NCBI GenBank assembly: GCA_025765615.1 | Contig: JAIVFJ010000435.1 | Location: 1 to 41,922, forward strand | DNA: 41,922 nucleotides | Source: Zopfochytrium polystomum | Lineage: Eukaryota > Chytridiomycota > Chytridiomycetes > Chytridiales > Chytridiaceae | Direction: 5' to 3' | In this document: positions 33,055 to 41,922 of the stretch, one piece after another | Numbering within the stretch: position 1 is the stretch's first letter | How the letters are laid out: the number at the start of each line of letters is the position of its first letter | Notes under the pieces: model-generated | The model's database searches: none | The model's input: only the letters and a program-made list of their open reading frames with translations | What the model was told of the DNA's origin: nothing | Made by a program: the position numbers and the translations under genes

Positions 33055-33570
33055 GCATTGCCCAAAACTTCGGCGCCAAACGAAGGTAGGGTCGCTCCCG
33101 GTTTGCGGGTGGGAAGAGGCGAGATGTCTCAGATATGGCACTCGTTCCATCACTTTAATCTGTTTTTTTTTTTCTCCCGCACTGCAAGTACCGTCCGCCC
33201 GGCCAAAAATTGGCATTTTGAAAGAAATGCCATCATAGTGTCGAATGGACGGTCTTTGATTCTGCCAAACTTGTGCTTTTGCATATCCGTTTTTTTCAGT
33301 TCCGCAAGAGAACGTGTTCATTGGCACGACATAAAATAAAATACCAGGCACCTGTCATCTGAATGCTTTAAGGAAGCTTGACCGCGTGTCCATAACGCTC
33401 CGAAGGCGGAAAAACACAAGCTGGGTAGATGTACCAGATGCAGCGCATTCACATCATATTGCAGGGTTCGGTGCCGAACCAAGGTGGGGTCGCGAAACGG
33501 GCAGGGGCGCAAATGGGCAAAGGCGAGAAGTTTTACGTGTCAATGGCTCTCGCTCCAACACTTTTTTCAG
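33055..33570 (+). repeat. diverged direct duplication, two copies about 400 bp apart
   Basis: Copy A (about 33055-33160) and copy B (about 33456-33565) share an ordered series of blocks. Examples are TTCGG-GCC-AAC-AAGGT-GGGTCGC, then GGCGAG, then GGC-CTCG-TCCA-CACTTT. Copy B is open (VAKRAGAQMGKGEKFYVSMA); copy A is broken in that frame. They look like decayed copies of one exon. Confidence 0.5.
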
Positions 33571-34499
33571 AATATTTAGGCCCAACGACCAACAGAATCA
33601 ATCGCTTTCTTCGATATTAAAACTCAGTATCTCTTTGAAATCAAAGCCCTCCACGCAAATGAACTCGATGGAAGCAAGTTTAAGCAGCTCTCGCTCAAAC
33701 TGGGCTAGCTTGGCTGAATGGTTGTCGCTGTTTTTGTTCTCTTTGCGGTGAAGCTCCGAGTCGCCACGCTCCCAAATCTTTCAAAACGACCGTCTCGCTA
33801 CCGGCAGCGGATTTCCTCCGATGTTCAGCATCAGTAGCAGAGCCAGTCAGTTCCAACTCGTTCCTGCGGCCGGCAATTGGGCAGCCCGCTTTCCGTCGAT
33901 GTCGGTGTCATATTCAGTGCTTTTCTTCTAGGGTCGTCCTCGCAGCGGAGCTGACAACACGAGCTGGTACTATCAGCCAACGGTTGGTGCACCGGTTCAC
34001 CATTACTGAGGACGATGAAGGAAGCTGCAAAGCTCTCTGCGCTTTCGATTGTCCTCATCAGCGGCATCTGCTGGCTCCGTGGGGTCCGTAACGTGGGGTT
34101 AATGTTCCTCCGATAATCAGCGTCTGCAAGAGAGCTGCCAGCTCTTTTTCGTTCCCTGCGGCTGGCTGGTGAGTTTAATCCGTGGCCAATGTGGAGGCGA
34201 ATCCCTCTTCGCTCACGATATTATTCGGTTCACGCGGACGCACAACAGTTTCTGCCATCAAAGTGACGCTGATTGCCACAAGGCATGGCCCACGTTGGCT
34301 TGCTGTTTGCTGGGTTGATGAATTCTTGCCCATCTGTCTATTAATTGTTGCAATGTTTTTTTCGCTGAAGAAGGATGTTGCAGGGAAGGACGTCTGAACA
34401 AAATGCACTGTGAAAAAGGAATGAAAGAAAGGAATAAAGGAGACGCGTCTTTGAGAGCCGGAAATAAAGTAGAGAAAATTAGTGGAAGCGATGAACCCC
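33571..34499. other. degenerate coding remnants and a second diverged repeat pair
   Basis: At about 33600-33708 the plus strand reads a short exon-like segment (FFDIKTQYLFEIKALHANEL, then a stop). 33813-33878 and 34103-34170 resemble each other (TTCCTCCGAT..CAGC..AGAGC..CAG..CGTTCC..GCGGC.GGC). They may be repeated exons or repeat-element fragments. The rest is without assignable function. Confidence 0.35.
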
Positions 34500-35600
34500 A
34501 ATAGAATTTCGCAGTTTTCAAGCGCGACCTCGCGGGCGTGCTGCGCAGCGAGTTCAAGGGGTTCCCCGGCGGCACCAGCGTCTCGCAGGCCGGCAACGAC
34601 GGTGTGCCCCTGAGGACGTGCGATGTGAGCGGGACGAAGGTGTGCATGTCGGGCCGTCCTGCTTCGTGGAGCAGACGTGCTGATGACTGGTGTTTTTCGT
34701 CGGCTCGCTGTTGGATTCTGATGCCGTTGACGAGGAAAATGGCCAGGCCCGGCAGCGCCGAAAAGTAGGTCAGCGTGCCGTTGAAGGCGCAGGAGGCGAG
34801 GTTCAGGAATTTGAGGTGTGGAAGTGAGGTCAGCGTCGTCGGGATCGGACCCGTAAGCTCTGGGCTGCTTCGAAAGCTTAGAGTACGGAGGTTTTTGAGC
34901 TGGCCGAGGCAGGACGGGAGGGGCCCTGTCATGAACGGCACAGTCGATACGCTGAGGAATTGGAGCTGGGGTTTGTGAGGGGTTTTGATCAGGCGTCAAG
35001 AATGAACAATCAATCAAAGTGGGGGAACAGAAAACGCTTACACACCTGAGTCTGTTGACAAATCGCGTCAGGCAAGGGTCCAGTGAAGTTGTTTCCTTTT
35101 AAAAAAAGAATCTCGAGAATTCCAAAGTTGAAGTTGAGTATCTGGACAAAGTCATGAAACGAGCCCGTCAGCAGCAGGTCGCTAAAGTCAATGGCGATAA
35201 TTCCTCCGTCAGAACAATCGGCAGAACCTGTTGGGGGGTATTTTTAGTTGTGAGCAAAAACCGTTCACATTGAGCTCCTTCCATCCGATCCCTTTTCTGG
35301 GTCGTCGCTGATGAACTTGTTGGATGAAATTTTTCAGCGTGGCACAGTCGCTGGGGACCTTGTCCGTGAACGCGGGCCGCAAATGCAACGGCCGACACGC
35401 CATTCCATAGTAATCGACAACTCTTTGAATGGGCGTCGAAGGGAATTGGATGTTTTATCTTTACCTGTGTCTCTGGGTCCCATAGCTGCTGTATGTAGTA
35501 CTTTCGGCCGTTCCATTCATGGTTGTGGAAGAAATCGCCCATTGGGTCACGAAGGTAAAATCCGTCCTGCCAGACGGCAGGGCGCCAGACTTGACCATCT
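34500..35600 (-). CDS. leucine-rich repeat protein (plant-type LRR)
   Basis: Exons in transcript order: about 35600-35465, an exon ending at 35262, 35227-35046, then 34965 down to roughly 34700. The first reads GFYLRDPMGDFFHNHEWNG and YYIQQLWDPETQ. The second gives YYGMACRPLHLRPAFTDKVP. The third opens ADCSDGGIIAIDFSDLLLTG and NNFTGPLPDAI, and the fourth gives GPLPSCLGQLKNLRTLSF, ELTGPIPTTLTSLPHLKFLN and AFNGTLTYF. This is the LxxLxxLxLxxNxLxGxIP repeat with the cap-like CSDGG.IAIDFS that precedes plant-type LRRs. Such proteins are usually extracellular or membrane receptors; I see no kinase and did not find the signal peptide. Intron 35228-35261 would be only 34 nt. The 3' end (RPDMHTFVPLTSHVLRG region, ~34500-34700) and 5' end are unresolved. 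Confidence 0.65.
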
Positions 35601-35671
35601 TGTTGACCAGGGTCATCACGTTTTATTTTATTTTATATTGTTCCGGCCCCGAAGGGCCGACGGGAAGAGAA

Positions 35672-35721
35672 AGGAGGAGAGAGAGCGAGAGAGAGAGAGA
35701 GCGAGAGAGAGAGAGCGAGCG
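35672..35721. repeat. (GA)n microsatellite
   Basis: About 50 bp of GAGA/GCGAGA repeats upstream of the LRR gene. Confidence 0.9.
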
Positions 35722-36052
35722 ATGCGTAACAGATGCGGAGGTGTCCTTTTCCGGCAAGTTTCTAATGTACCAAACACTGCCGCACCCGCCACGCGCAGCG
35801 CCTTCCAAAAGTGGAAGGAGTGTTTGAGCTTCGCGTTCCGGCCAGCAAAGGCACGCCAGGAACTCGGTTAAAGTTTTGTTGCGCATATACAGTTGCTATT
35901 ATATTATGCTTCGGCACGAGCGAGCTCTGCTTAATTTTATTAATTAATTTGCCGGCTGATCCCGCCACGCACACCCATCCAAATCCATTTTAGCTTACTC
36001 CAAACGGCAAGTTTGCTGTCGTCACCTGTAGAATTGCTAATGAGATCATAAT
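35722..36052. other. intergenic upstream of LRR gene
   Basis: No supported gene. Short open stretches exist on both strands without recognisable content. AT-rich near 35890-35960. Confidence 0.4.
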
Positions 36053-36207
36053 TAATACCTCTGATGCGGCAACGAAGGTAGATATAGTACGTCATCAGCA
36101 CCCAACTGAAGCAAGAATGTATTTTAGGCAGGATGTCGCTGGGTATCTTGCTTCAGCTAGGTGCTCATGACGCACTGTATCTACCTTCGTTAAGCCTTCA
36201 GAGATTA
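36053..36207. repeat. 155-bp foldback element (near-perfect inverted repeat)
   Basis: The left arm 36071-36116 and the right arm 36146-36191 pair over 46 bases with five mismatches, four of them transitions, around a loop of about 29 bases. Weaker complementarity extends outwards to TAAT at 36053 and ATTA at 36207 (TAATACCTCTGA versus TCAGAGATTA). The structure fits a MITE/foldback transposon or a long hairpin transcript. No flanking target duplication was clear. Confidence 0.85.
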
Positions 36208-36239
36208 TGATGATGATGATCAAGATGCATCTTCCATGC

Positions 36240-36770
36240 AGGGTAAGGAGCAGCCACAACAGCCCACGGACCACCGTACCGATGTACTCAATACAAATTC
36301 TCAACCAAAGGACCAGGAACCCTTCCAGTAGCAAGTGGTCCTTTGCGGCGTTCTTCCCACCTGCCAGCCTCGGGAAGGCAGCAAACTACGGTCGTTATCA
36401 ACTGAACTGCCGCAGGAAGCCATCGAGCAAAAAGCCGCGACAGAGCTATCGAATAAAGGACCGCGGTGGGATCGCCAAGTAAAATCATCGGCCTGCCGCC
36501 AGAGGTCCTGAAAGTCTCACTGAGCGCAGCATGGATTGAGGAATTTGTTGCTTGGGAACACGCAGGGTTATGGAGTGCAATGGCAAGTTTGTGGTCGCAT
36601 TAGAAGTGTGGCATCGTCATGGTCTCCCTTCTTCGGTTCCTTTCTTCATTGACCGCCAGCAAGATTTTGCCACGCCGCTGCGGTCATTTGAAATGACAAA
36701 TACTTCGGCGAAAACGGCCGAGCCTGACATCATTGTATCGACGAAGGGGCGCATCAAAAGCGGCGTGAGT
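36240..36770 (+). pseudogene. decayed duplicate of the 3' end of the 25740-27547 zinc-finger gene
   Basis: The copy matches the parent in order. About 36290-36340 resembles 26718-26770 (SQ.KD.P..Q). 36485-36600 resembles 27010-27150 (L.KEI/PPEV.. SLSA.. FVAWEH versus LVAWEQ, then GCAAGTTTGTGGTCGCA versus GCCAGTTTGTGGTTCTT). 36705-36750 resembles 27330-27380 (ACGGCCGAGCCTGACATC versus ACAGCCGAACCTGACATC). The intron-sized gap between the last two blocks is kept, so it arose by DNA duplication and not through an mRNA. Several stops and frame changes make it non-coding. Confidence 0.7.
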
Positions 36771-37013
36771 TGCGAGTCATCTCGCGGCGCTACTTTCGAT
36801 TGAGTCCACCAAACAAGACCAGCGGTGCGAAAGAGACGCGAACCGCATGAGGCGTAACCTTGAGCACAGGGCGCCTGCTGAAACACTGTTGAAGCGACCC
36901 GCTACGTAGACTTTGCGCTGTGGGTGGAGGGGGAGATCACGCGAAACTGTCTGGAAGGTTGGGACCCCAAGAAAAAAAAAAAAAAAAAAAAAAAGGATAG
37001 GGAAGAGGATAAC
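36771..37013. other. 5' flank of IFT52 with A23 tract
   Basis: An uninterrupted A23 run (36972-36994) lies 19 bp before the IFT52 ATG. No other feature seen. Confidence 0.6.
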
Positions 37014-39765
37014 ATGCTCTTGTCCTCCTCTGCTGGCTCCCAAGAACTAGATTCAGGCACCGCTTCCAACTCCGCCGCCGCCGCAGGAAAGACGACCAAG
37101 TCCTACAAGCCGCCGCCCCAAGGCTCGCCGCACGCCCCGCAGATCGTCGCCGGCGGCAACGCAGCCTCCCACATGATGAACGGCTCCACATCCTCCGCCT
37201 CCTCCTCCTCCACCGCGATCCGCAAAACCTCCAACGCAGGACTCTCCAGCGTCTCCTCCATCGGCAGCACCGCCCGCACCTCGCAGCCGGTCTCCGCCGC
37301 TGCCGCCGCCGCCGCCGCTGGGCCCTTCACCCACTCGCCCGCCGCCGCCGCCCACCGCGCCTCCGTCTCCGGCGCCAGCCCCTCCCCGCCCAAACCGCCC
37401 GCCGCCGGCAACTACGGGCTCTACGGCGCCGGCGGCATCGGTGGCGGCACCACAGCCGCCAGCTCCGCCGCCGCGTCTCTCGCCTCCCTCGCGTCGTCGC
37501 CGACGCACCCGGCCAGCTCGCTCCACGACGCGTCGCAAGGCTCGCTGTCGTCCTCCGCGCTCGGCGCCGGCGGCGCGGCGTCGCGTGGCGCAGCGCCGGC
37601 GGTGCTGTTCAACATCTCAAAGAAGGAGGCGCTGACGCCGAGCAACGGGCTCAAGGCGATGCAGCGGCGGCTGCGGAACGGGTTCAAGGTCGGGCTGTTC
37701 AAGGACGACGTCGGGGCGCTGCGGGTCGCGGACGCGGCGCTGCTTGTGTTTGGCGCGCCGAGGGACAAGTTTACGGTTGCTGAGGTTGGGTGAGGGGCGA
37801 TGGGGGGCGACCAAGTTGAAGGGGGCTTTTTTTTGGTTTGGTTTCCTTGTGAGGTTGGTGGGTCCATATCGTCGTCCAACTTTTCTAATAGGCCTTTCTT
37901 TCTCTTTCAAGTTTCAAGCACTGAAGGCGTACTTGGACAAGGGCGGGTCTATACTGTACCTGGCAGGCGAAGGCGGAGAGTCGGCGTACAACACGAACTT
38001 CAACTACCTTCTCGAAGAGTACGGCATAATGGTCAACCCTGGTGAGTTCGTCGACAGATAAAATTGGCCTCCTCCTCCGCCGCATCCAGGCTCGAAAGCC
38101 TAACTGGACTGCCTTTGTTGGCCACAAGATGTCGTTACGAGGACCGTTTACTACAAGTACTACCACCCCAAAGAGGCCTACATCACGAACGGTGTGCTGA
38201 ACCGGGAAATCGATCGCGCTGCGGGGGAAACGATATGGCCAGGACACATCTGGGGGCTCAGGCGATCCGGGACGAGGATCGACAGGGTAAGGCGAAGGAC
38301 ACGAAGAGTGTGGTGCGGGTAGGGGGTCTCTTCATCATTGCGCTGGGGGTACAACTTCAACTTTGAAATCGATAATTATTCTTGGGTGGCTCCCTGGTTG
38401 CTAACTTGTATACGCTTCCCCTCGCAGGAGCAGCTTGGCCTTCGTGTACCCGTTCGGTGCCACGCTGAACGTTCAAAAGCCGGCAATTCCCATTCTCGCG
38501 TCGGGGACCGTTTCGTATCCTCTCAACCGACCCATCGCCGCTGCGTATGTAGATCAGGTGAACGCGTATGAAGGGGCGAGGGAGTTCGGTGGGACGGAAT
38601 TGTGTTGCTGCATTTTCGCTATGGCCCACACTAAAGCATGACTTCCACCAAAACCCGCAAGGCCGGAAAGGGCCGCCTTCTCGTCGTTGGATCGGGGGCC
38701 ATGTTCAGCGATCAGTACATGGACAAGGAGGAGAACGGGAAGCTGTTTGACGTACTCATTCAATTTCTTACAACGGGTACCGTTTCAGCTTTTCCCGCCG
38801 GTTGCTTTTTACAAACTCACAAGAATTGTGTACTAGACAAGATCACGCTCAACACCATCGATGCGAACGAGCCCGATATCGCCGACTACCACTACCTGCC
38901 TGATACCGCCAAGCTCTCCGAGTCTCTCAGAAACTGTTTGCAGGTATTTTGGCCTCTCTTTGGGCTCTCTTTGTTGCAAGCTCCAGAGAAATGGCCGGTG
39001 TTCTTTAAATGTTTCAATCACCCATTTCCCGTTCTGTGAACCGGCAGGAAAGCGAAGAGCTCCCAAAGGACTTTACGACGCTCTTTGATCTGAGCCTCTT
39101 CAAGCTCGACACGAGCTTGATTCCCGATGCAATCCAGCTGTACAATGTGAGAGTGCCGAGATCATGATGTTTCCCGCTACCTTGCACTTTCCGTTCACTT
39201 GAGGTAATCCAAAAGAAATTTCGGCCCTTCTCTACAGGAACTGAGACTCAAGCACGAGACGCTCACCCTCATCCAGCCTCAGGTAACGCACTCCACAACA
39301 GGCCTTGCAAAAAAACCTTCACTCACATCACCTTTTCTCGCAATCGCGAAGTTTGAAACACCGCTCCCGCCGCTCCAACCGGCCGTGTTCCCGCCCGCTT
39401 TGCGCGAGCTGCCGCCCCCGTCGCTGGAGCTGTTCGACCTCGACGAGCACTTTGCGTCCGAGAAGGTGCGCCTCGCGCAGCTGACGAATAAATGTAAGTT
39501 GACGCGCATGCGTCAACATTTGGTCGCCATTTCTGCGTGAACCTTGTGCTTGTGATAATCTCCGCTTCCCTTCTTTCCCCAATTCAAACGAACCACGTCT
39601 TCTTTTTGTCAAGGCAACGACGACGACATCGAGTACTATATCAGAGAGTGCGGCGAGATTTTGGGCATCTCGGAGCGACTGGACGCGGAAAACAGGGACG
39701 CGAGGCATATTCTGGAGTACGCATTCAAGTGTATCGTCAACTGGAAGAAGCTGAATCAGGGCTGA
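37014..39765 (+). CDS. IFT52: intraflagellar transport protein 52 (IFT-B core)
   Basis: IFT52 scaffolds the IFT-B complex that builds cilia and flagella. Ten exons: 37014-37784, 37912-38041, 38129-38318, 38428-38557, 38662-38776, 38837-38943, 39048-39146, 39238-39282, 39352-39493 and 39614-39765 (TGA), about 626 residues. The family start VLFNISKKEALTPSNG comes only at about residue 195, after a Ser/Ala/Pro-rich extension absent from typical ~430-450 residue homologs. Then come LKAMQRRLRNGFKVGLFKDD, LVFGAPRDKFT, LKAYLDKGGSILYLAGEGGE, YNTNFNYLLEEYGI, TVYYKYYHPKEAYITNGVLN, FVYPFGATLNVQKPA, PLNRPIAAAY, GRLLVVGSGAMFSDQYMDKE and the C-terminal IFT46-binding helix region (DDDIEYYIRECGEILGI). Exon 3 (38129-38318) is open as spliced, but its second half reads more naturally one frame off (DRQGKAKDTKSVVR), so a local indel is possible. 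Converges on the carrier gene, stop to stop 127 bp. Confidence 0.93.
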
Positions 39766-39892
39766 ACGGGAATTAAAGGCACTCAGGACATTTGGGCGCA
39801 ATCGAATAAATCACACCTTCTGCGCTTAAAAATTGAAATCGCTTCTATTATCCCCCTATTATAGCATAGCACGTCGATACCCCTGTTCTCCC

Positions 39893-41824
39893 TTACTCCA
39901 ACAGTTGCTTTACGTAAGTAACAGTGTAAAACGTGGCTGCGTTTGTTGGAAAAGCCCGAATCGCCGTCGCACCGAGGCCGCTAAAAGGGTCTTCACGCCC
40001 TCTTGTCGGCAGATCGTACGAAAGCAAGAAATCAACCCCTGTCGCTTTCCTGAAACGTCTGTGAAGCACGCGTTGTTAGTTGTGCTAGAGACTCTTCGAG
40101 CGTTCCAAGTTCCAAGGGATCAAAGAAACACGACGAGGCCGGTTTCACGCGTTTCCCACAGTCACCCGACAACAACTCACCGGACTGCAAGCGAGTCTTC
40201 ACAACGTCCAACGGATAAGTCGAGAGCCACGCAATCACCCCCGCGATCCCGCCCGCCATGAGAAGGCCGGGTGACGGCACGTCTAACCGCTGATCCTTGC
40301 TCGTCATCATATGCGACAGACCTCGTACGACGCAAAGTACGCTCCGTACGACGGAGTCTCCCGCCATAATGTCGCGTGAAACCCACGGTAAAATCCCCTT
40401 AGGCCCTCCGCTCTGAAAATTTTCCGACAGCAGTCTATTGGGCCAGTGTACAGCTGGCTCGCAGATACAGACGCGGAGGAGGCCGTTGTAACGAAAGGGC
40501 GAGAGGGGTTGAGGCCGGCAACGGGGTGGAGTGTCGAGGGTTGGGTCGGGTGGTGCAAGGCCGGGCGAAAAGGATTTCCAGCAGATTCAGAGAGAGCGGG
40601 GGTCGGGTACAGATTGGGAGCGTTGGTCGGGACGTGGGAGTGATAGTGGCGCGTGGGGTGTGGTCTTCAAAATCGCGGTGGGTGCAACGTTTTGCTGATT
40701 TTGCAGCCGAATTTTTCACTGAATAGAGCTATCAGAATGCAAGTTTGACTGAAAAGGTTGGCGACCCACTTACCCAACTCCATAGGGCAGCTGACAAGAG
40801 CGTTTATGGACCCTGAGAAGCAGCCGGCCCAGAATATTGTCGAGACTGACGGAGTATCTGGGTCCGCGTTCGCGCCATTGATGAAGGGAACTTGGCTCAA
40901 GTGGTGTAGGAACCAGCCGTAGACACCAAACAGCAGACTGTTGATGACCGCAACGCCCACGATGGGCGAACCCATGCCTACAGAGAAATAGTCGAAGCGA
41001 TTGGTCTCAGCAAGCTAACTCAAATTCGATCAACAATCAGGAACACCTTTGTAAAGACCGCGTATCTGTGGAGCCAAGCGAAAAGCGAAAATGAAGGCCA
41101 GCGTCAGCGAAGGGTGTCAGATGGAGGCGTAAAGGAATGTCACGAGGTCATTCCGCCTCAAGAGCGGGAAGGGACCTGAAGAGGAAATGAACGATTGTGC
41201 CACCCATCCCAAGATCGCCAGTACCTTCTCTTCCTTGATCATAACCCGCAGGCAGTCGACCGTGCCCCTGTAGCGGGACCGCCCATCCCCTGAGCCTTGG
41301 TTCTGCAATCGCACTCTAGAGTGATCAAAAAGGAGCGGTACACGTGGGTATGTGAGCAGAGGCAGGATGTGTGAAACAGAGGGGCACTGACTTGATCGTG
41401 TCCTTCAAATCGAGTTTGGGTCGAGGCGAAAATTAGCGAGTTGTGGGGACGACGGAAACTGTCTCACAAGGGGATGTCCGACAATGACACCCGCAGCGCC
41501 GCCAAGAGTGCCAGCCAGGAAGTCGATGGCGTGGTTGGGGGCAGCCACGGCGCCGTCGTTGATTAGCGCCCCTGGTAGAGAGGGTTCGGGCATCTGCGTT
41601 TTCACTGATGGTGCGTCGACCACGAGGAGAGGCTTGGGGACGTGGTTGCTGCTGGCGCTGTTGCCGGTCGCGTCGCCGTGACCGTGAGCGTGACTGTCGT
41701 GACTGTCGTGGTGGTCGTTGTGGTCGTGGTGGTGGTGCGGGTGGTGGGGGTGGTCGAGGTGGTCGTGCGGGAGATGGTGGTGCGGGGAGTGGGTAAGAGT
41801 GCTCGGGGGCGGCGGCGCGCCCAT
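39893..41824 (-). CDS. mitochondrial carrier (SLC25 family) with His-rich N-terminus
   Basis: Inner-membrane solute carriers have three repeats of two spans, each with a P-x-[DE]-x-x-[KR] signature. Exons in transcript order: 41824-41468, 41402-41392 (11 nt), 41315-41225, 41065-41047 (19 nt), 40977-40774, one within about 40620-40181, and 40058-39893. Repeat 1: FLAGTLGGAAGVIVGHPLDT then IKVRLQNQG. Repeat 2: FWAGCFSGSINALVSCPMEL, then YTGPIDCCRKIFRAEGLRGF and YRGFHATLWRETPSYGAYFA. Repeat 3: GLLMAGGIAGVIAWLSTYPL, then DVVKTRLQ, ending AIRAFPTNAATFYTVTYV-like. The first ~50 residues are His/Asp-rich (HHHDHNDHHDSHDSHAHGHG). Frame problems: the junction after 40774 is unresolved, one base is missing near 40312 (VCR|HMMTS), and one is missing near 39978. 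The C-terminal signature recalls the carnitine/ornithine carrier clade; the substrate is not determinable. Confidence 0.82.
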
Positions 41825-41852
41825 GTTGTCCGCGGTCTGTGATGAATGGTGG

Positions 41853-41857
<5 letters not shown>

Positions 41858-41883
<26 letters not shown>

Positions 41884-41884
41884 T
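41858..41884. repeat. T27 homopolymer (A27 on the carrier strand)
   Basis: Lies 34 bp upstream of the carrier start codon, on the coding strand as A27. Similar in placement to the A23 tract before IFT52. Confidence 0.95.
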
Positions 41885-41922
41885 GTTTCCGTACATGGGG
41901 GTCCTTGTCAGCCAGCAAGGGT

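Noticed and set aside
36924..37013. Earlier IFT52 start including a Lys-rich stretch
   Set aside because: The Lys run is translation of the A23 tract and there is no ATG; 37014 is the first ATG.

Overview
This window looks like nuclear DNA of a zoosporic (flagellated) fungus, most probably a chytrid-like lineage. Two genes drive that reading. One is a fungal-type exomer subunit (ChAPs family, 1308-4771, minus). The other is IFT52 (37014-39765, plus), an intraflagellar transport protein that non-flagellated fungi have lost. Genes are intron-dense: most introns are 50-90 nt, start GT, end AG and often carry a CTAAC/CTGAC-like branch site. The coding sequence is GC-rich, and long homopolymers and microsatellites are common between genes.

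Layout: (1) 1-9.5 kb: an EF-hand protein with a frame break, the exomer subunit, the mitochondrial CDP-DAG synthase TAM41 (plus, diverging from the exomer gene) and an uncharacterised, frame-broken coding locus. (2) 9.6-16.3 kb: a mobile-element block. It holds a decayed Tc1/mariner (DD34E) transposon, a Ty3/gypsy chromovirus with 308-bp LTRs, a chromodomain integrase and a Tf1/sushi-like self-priming site but no reverse transcriptase, and a tRNA-derived (SINE-like) sequence against its 3' LTR. (3) 16.3-27.6 kb: a poorly resolved minus-strand coding island, a tandem CDGSH iron-sulfur protein with a C-terminal membrane anchor, a Yap/Pap1-type bZIP factor, an SUV4-20/Set9-type histone methyltransferase (12 exons) and a C2H2 zinc-finger protein directly after it. 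(4) 28.4-32.3 kb: Elongin A (minus) and a frame-broken MFS sugar transporter (plus). (5) 32.3-36.9 kb: a degenerate zone with diverged internal repeats, an LRR protein (minus), a 155-bp foldback element and a decayed segmental copy of the 3' end of the zinc-finger gene. (6) 37-41.9 kb: IFT52 with an unusual ~195-residue N-terminal extension, converging on a mitochondrial carrier with a His-rich N-terminus and two micro-exons.

The genes do not form one pathway; this is ordinary eukaryotic gene order. Loose links exist: the SET protein, zinc-finger protein, bZIP factor and Elongin A are all nuclear regulators, while TAM41 and the carrier are mitochondrial. Several conserved genes show single-base frame breaks that splice-phase arithmetic can locate. 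Two lie at homopolymers, so uncorrected assembly indels are a serious alternative to pseudogenisation. I did not find a convincing new multi-gene system. The most unusual items are the self-priming RT-less retroelement, the duplicated zinc-finger gene end beside a foldback element, and the modified N-term/exon architecture of IFT52 and the carrier.
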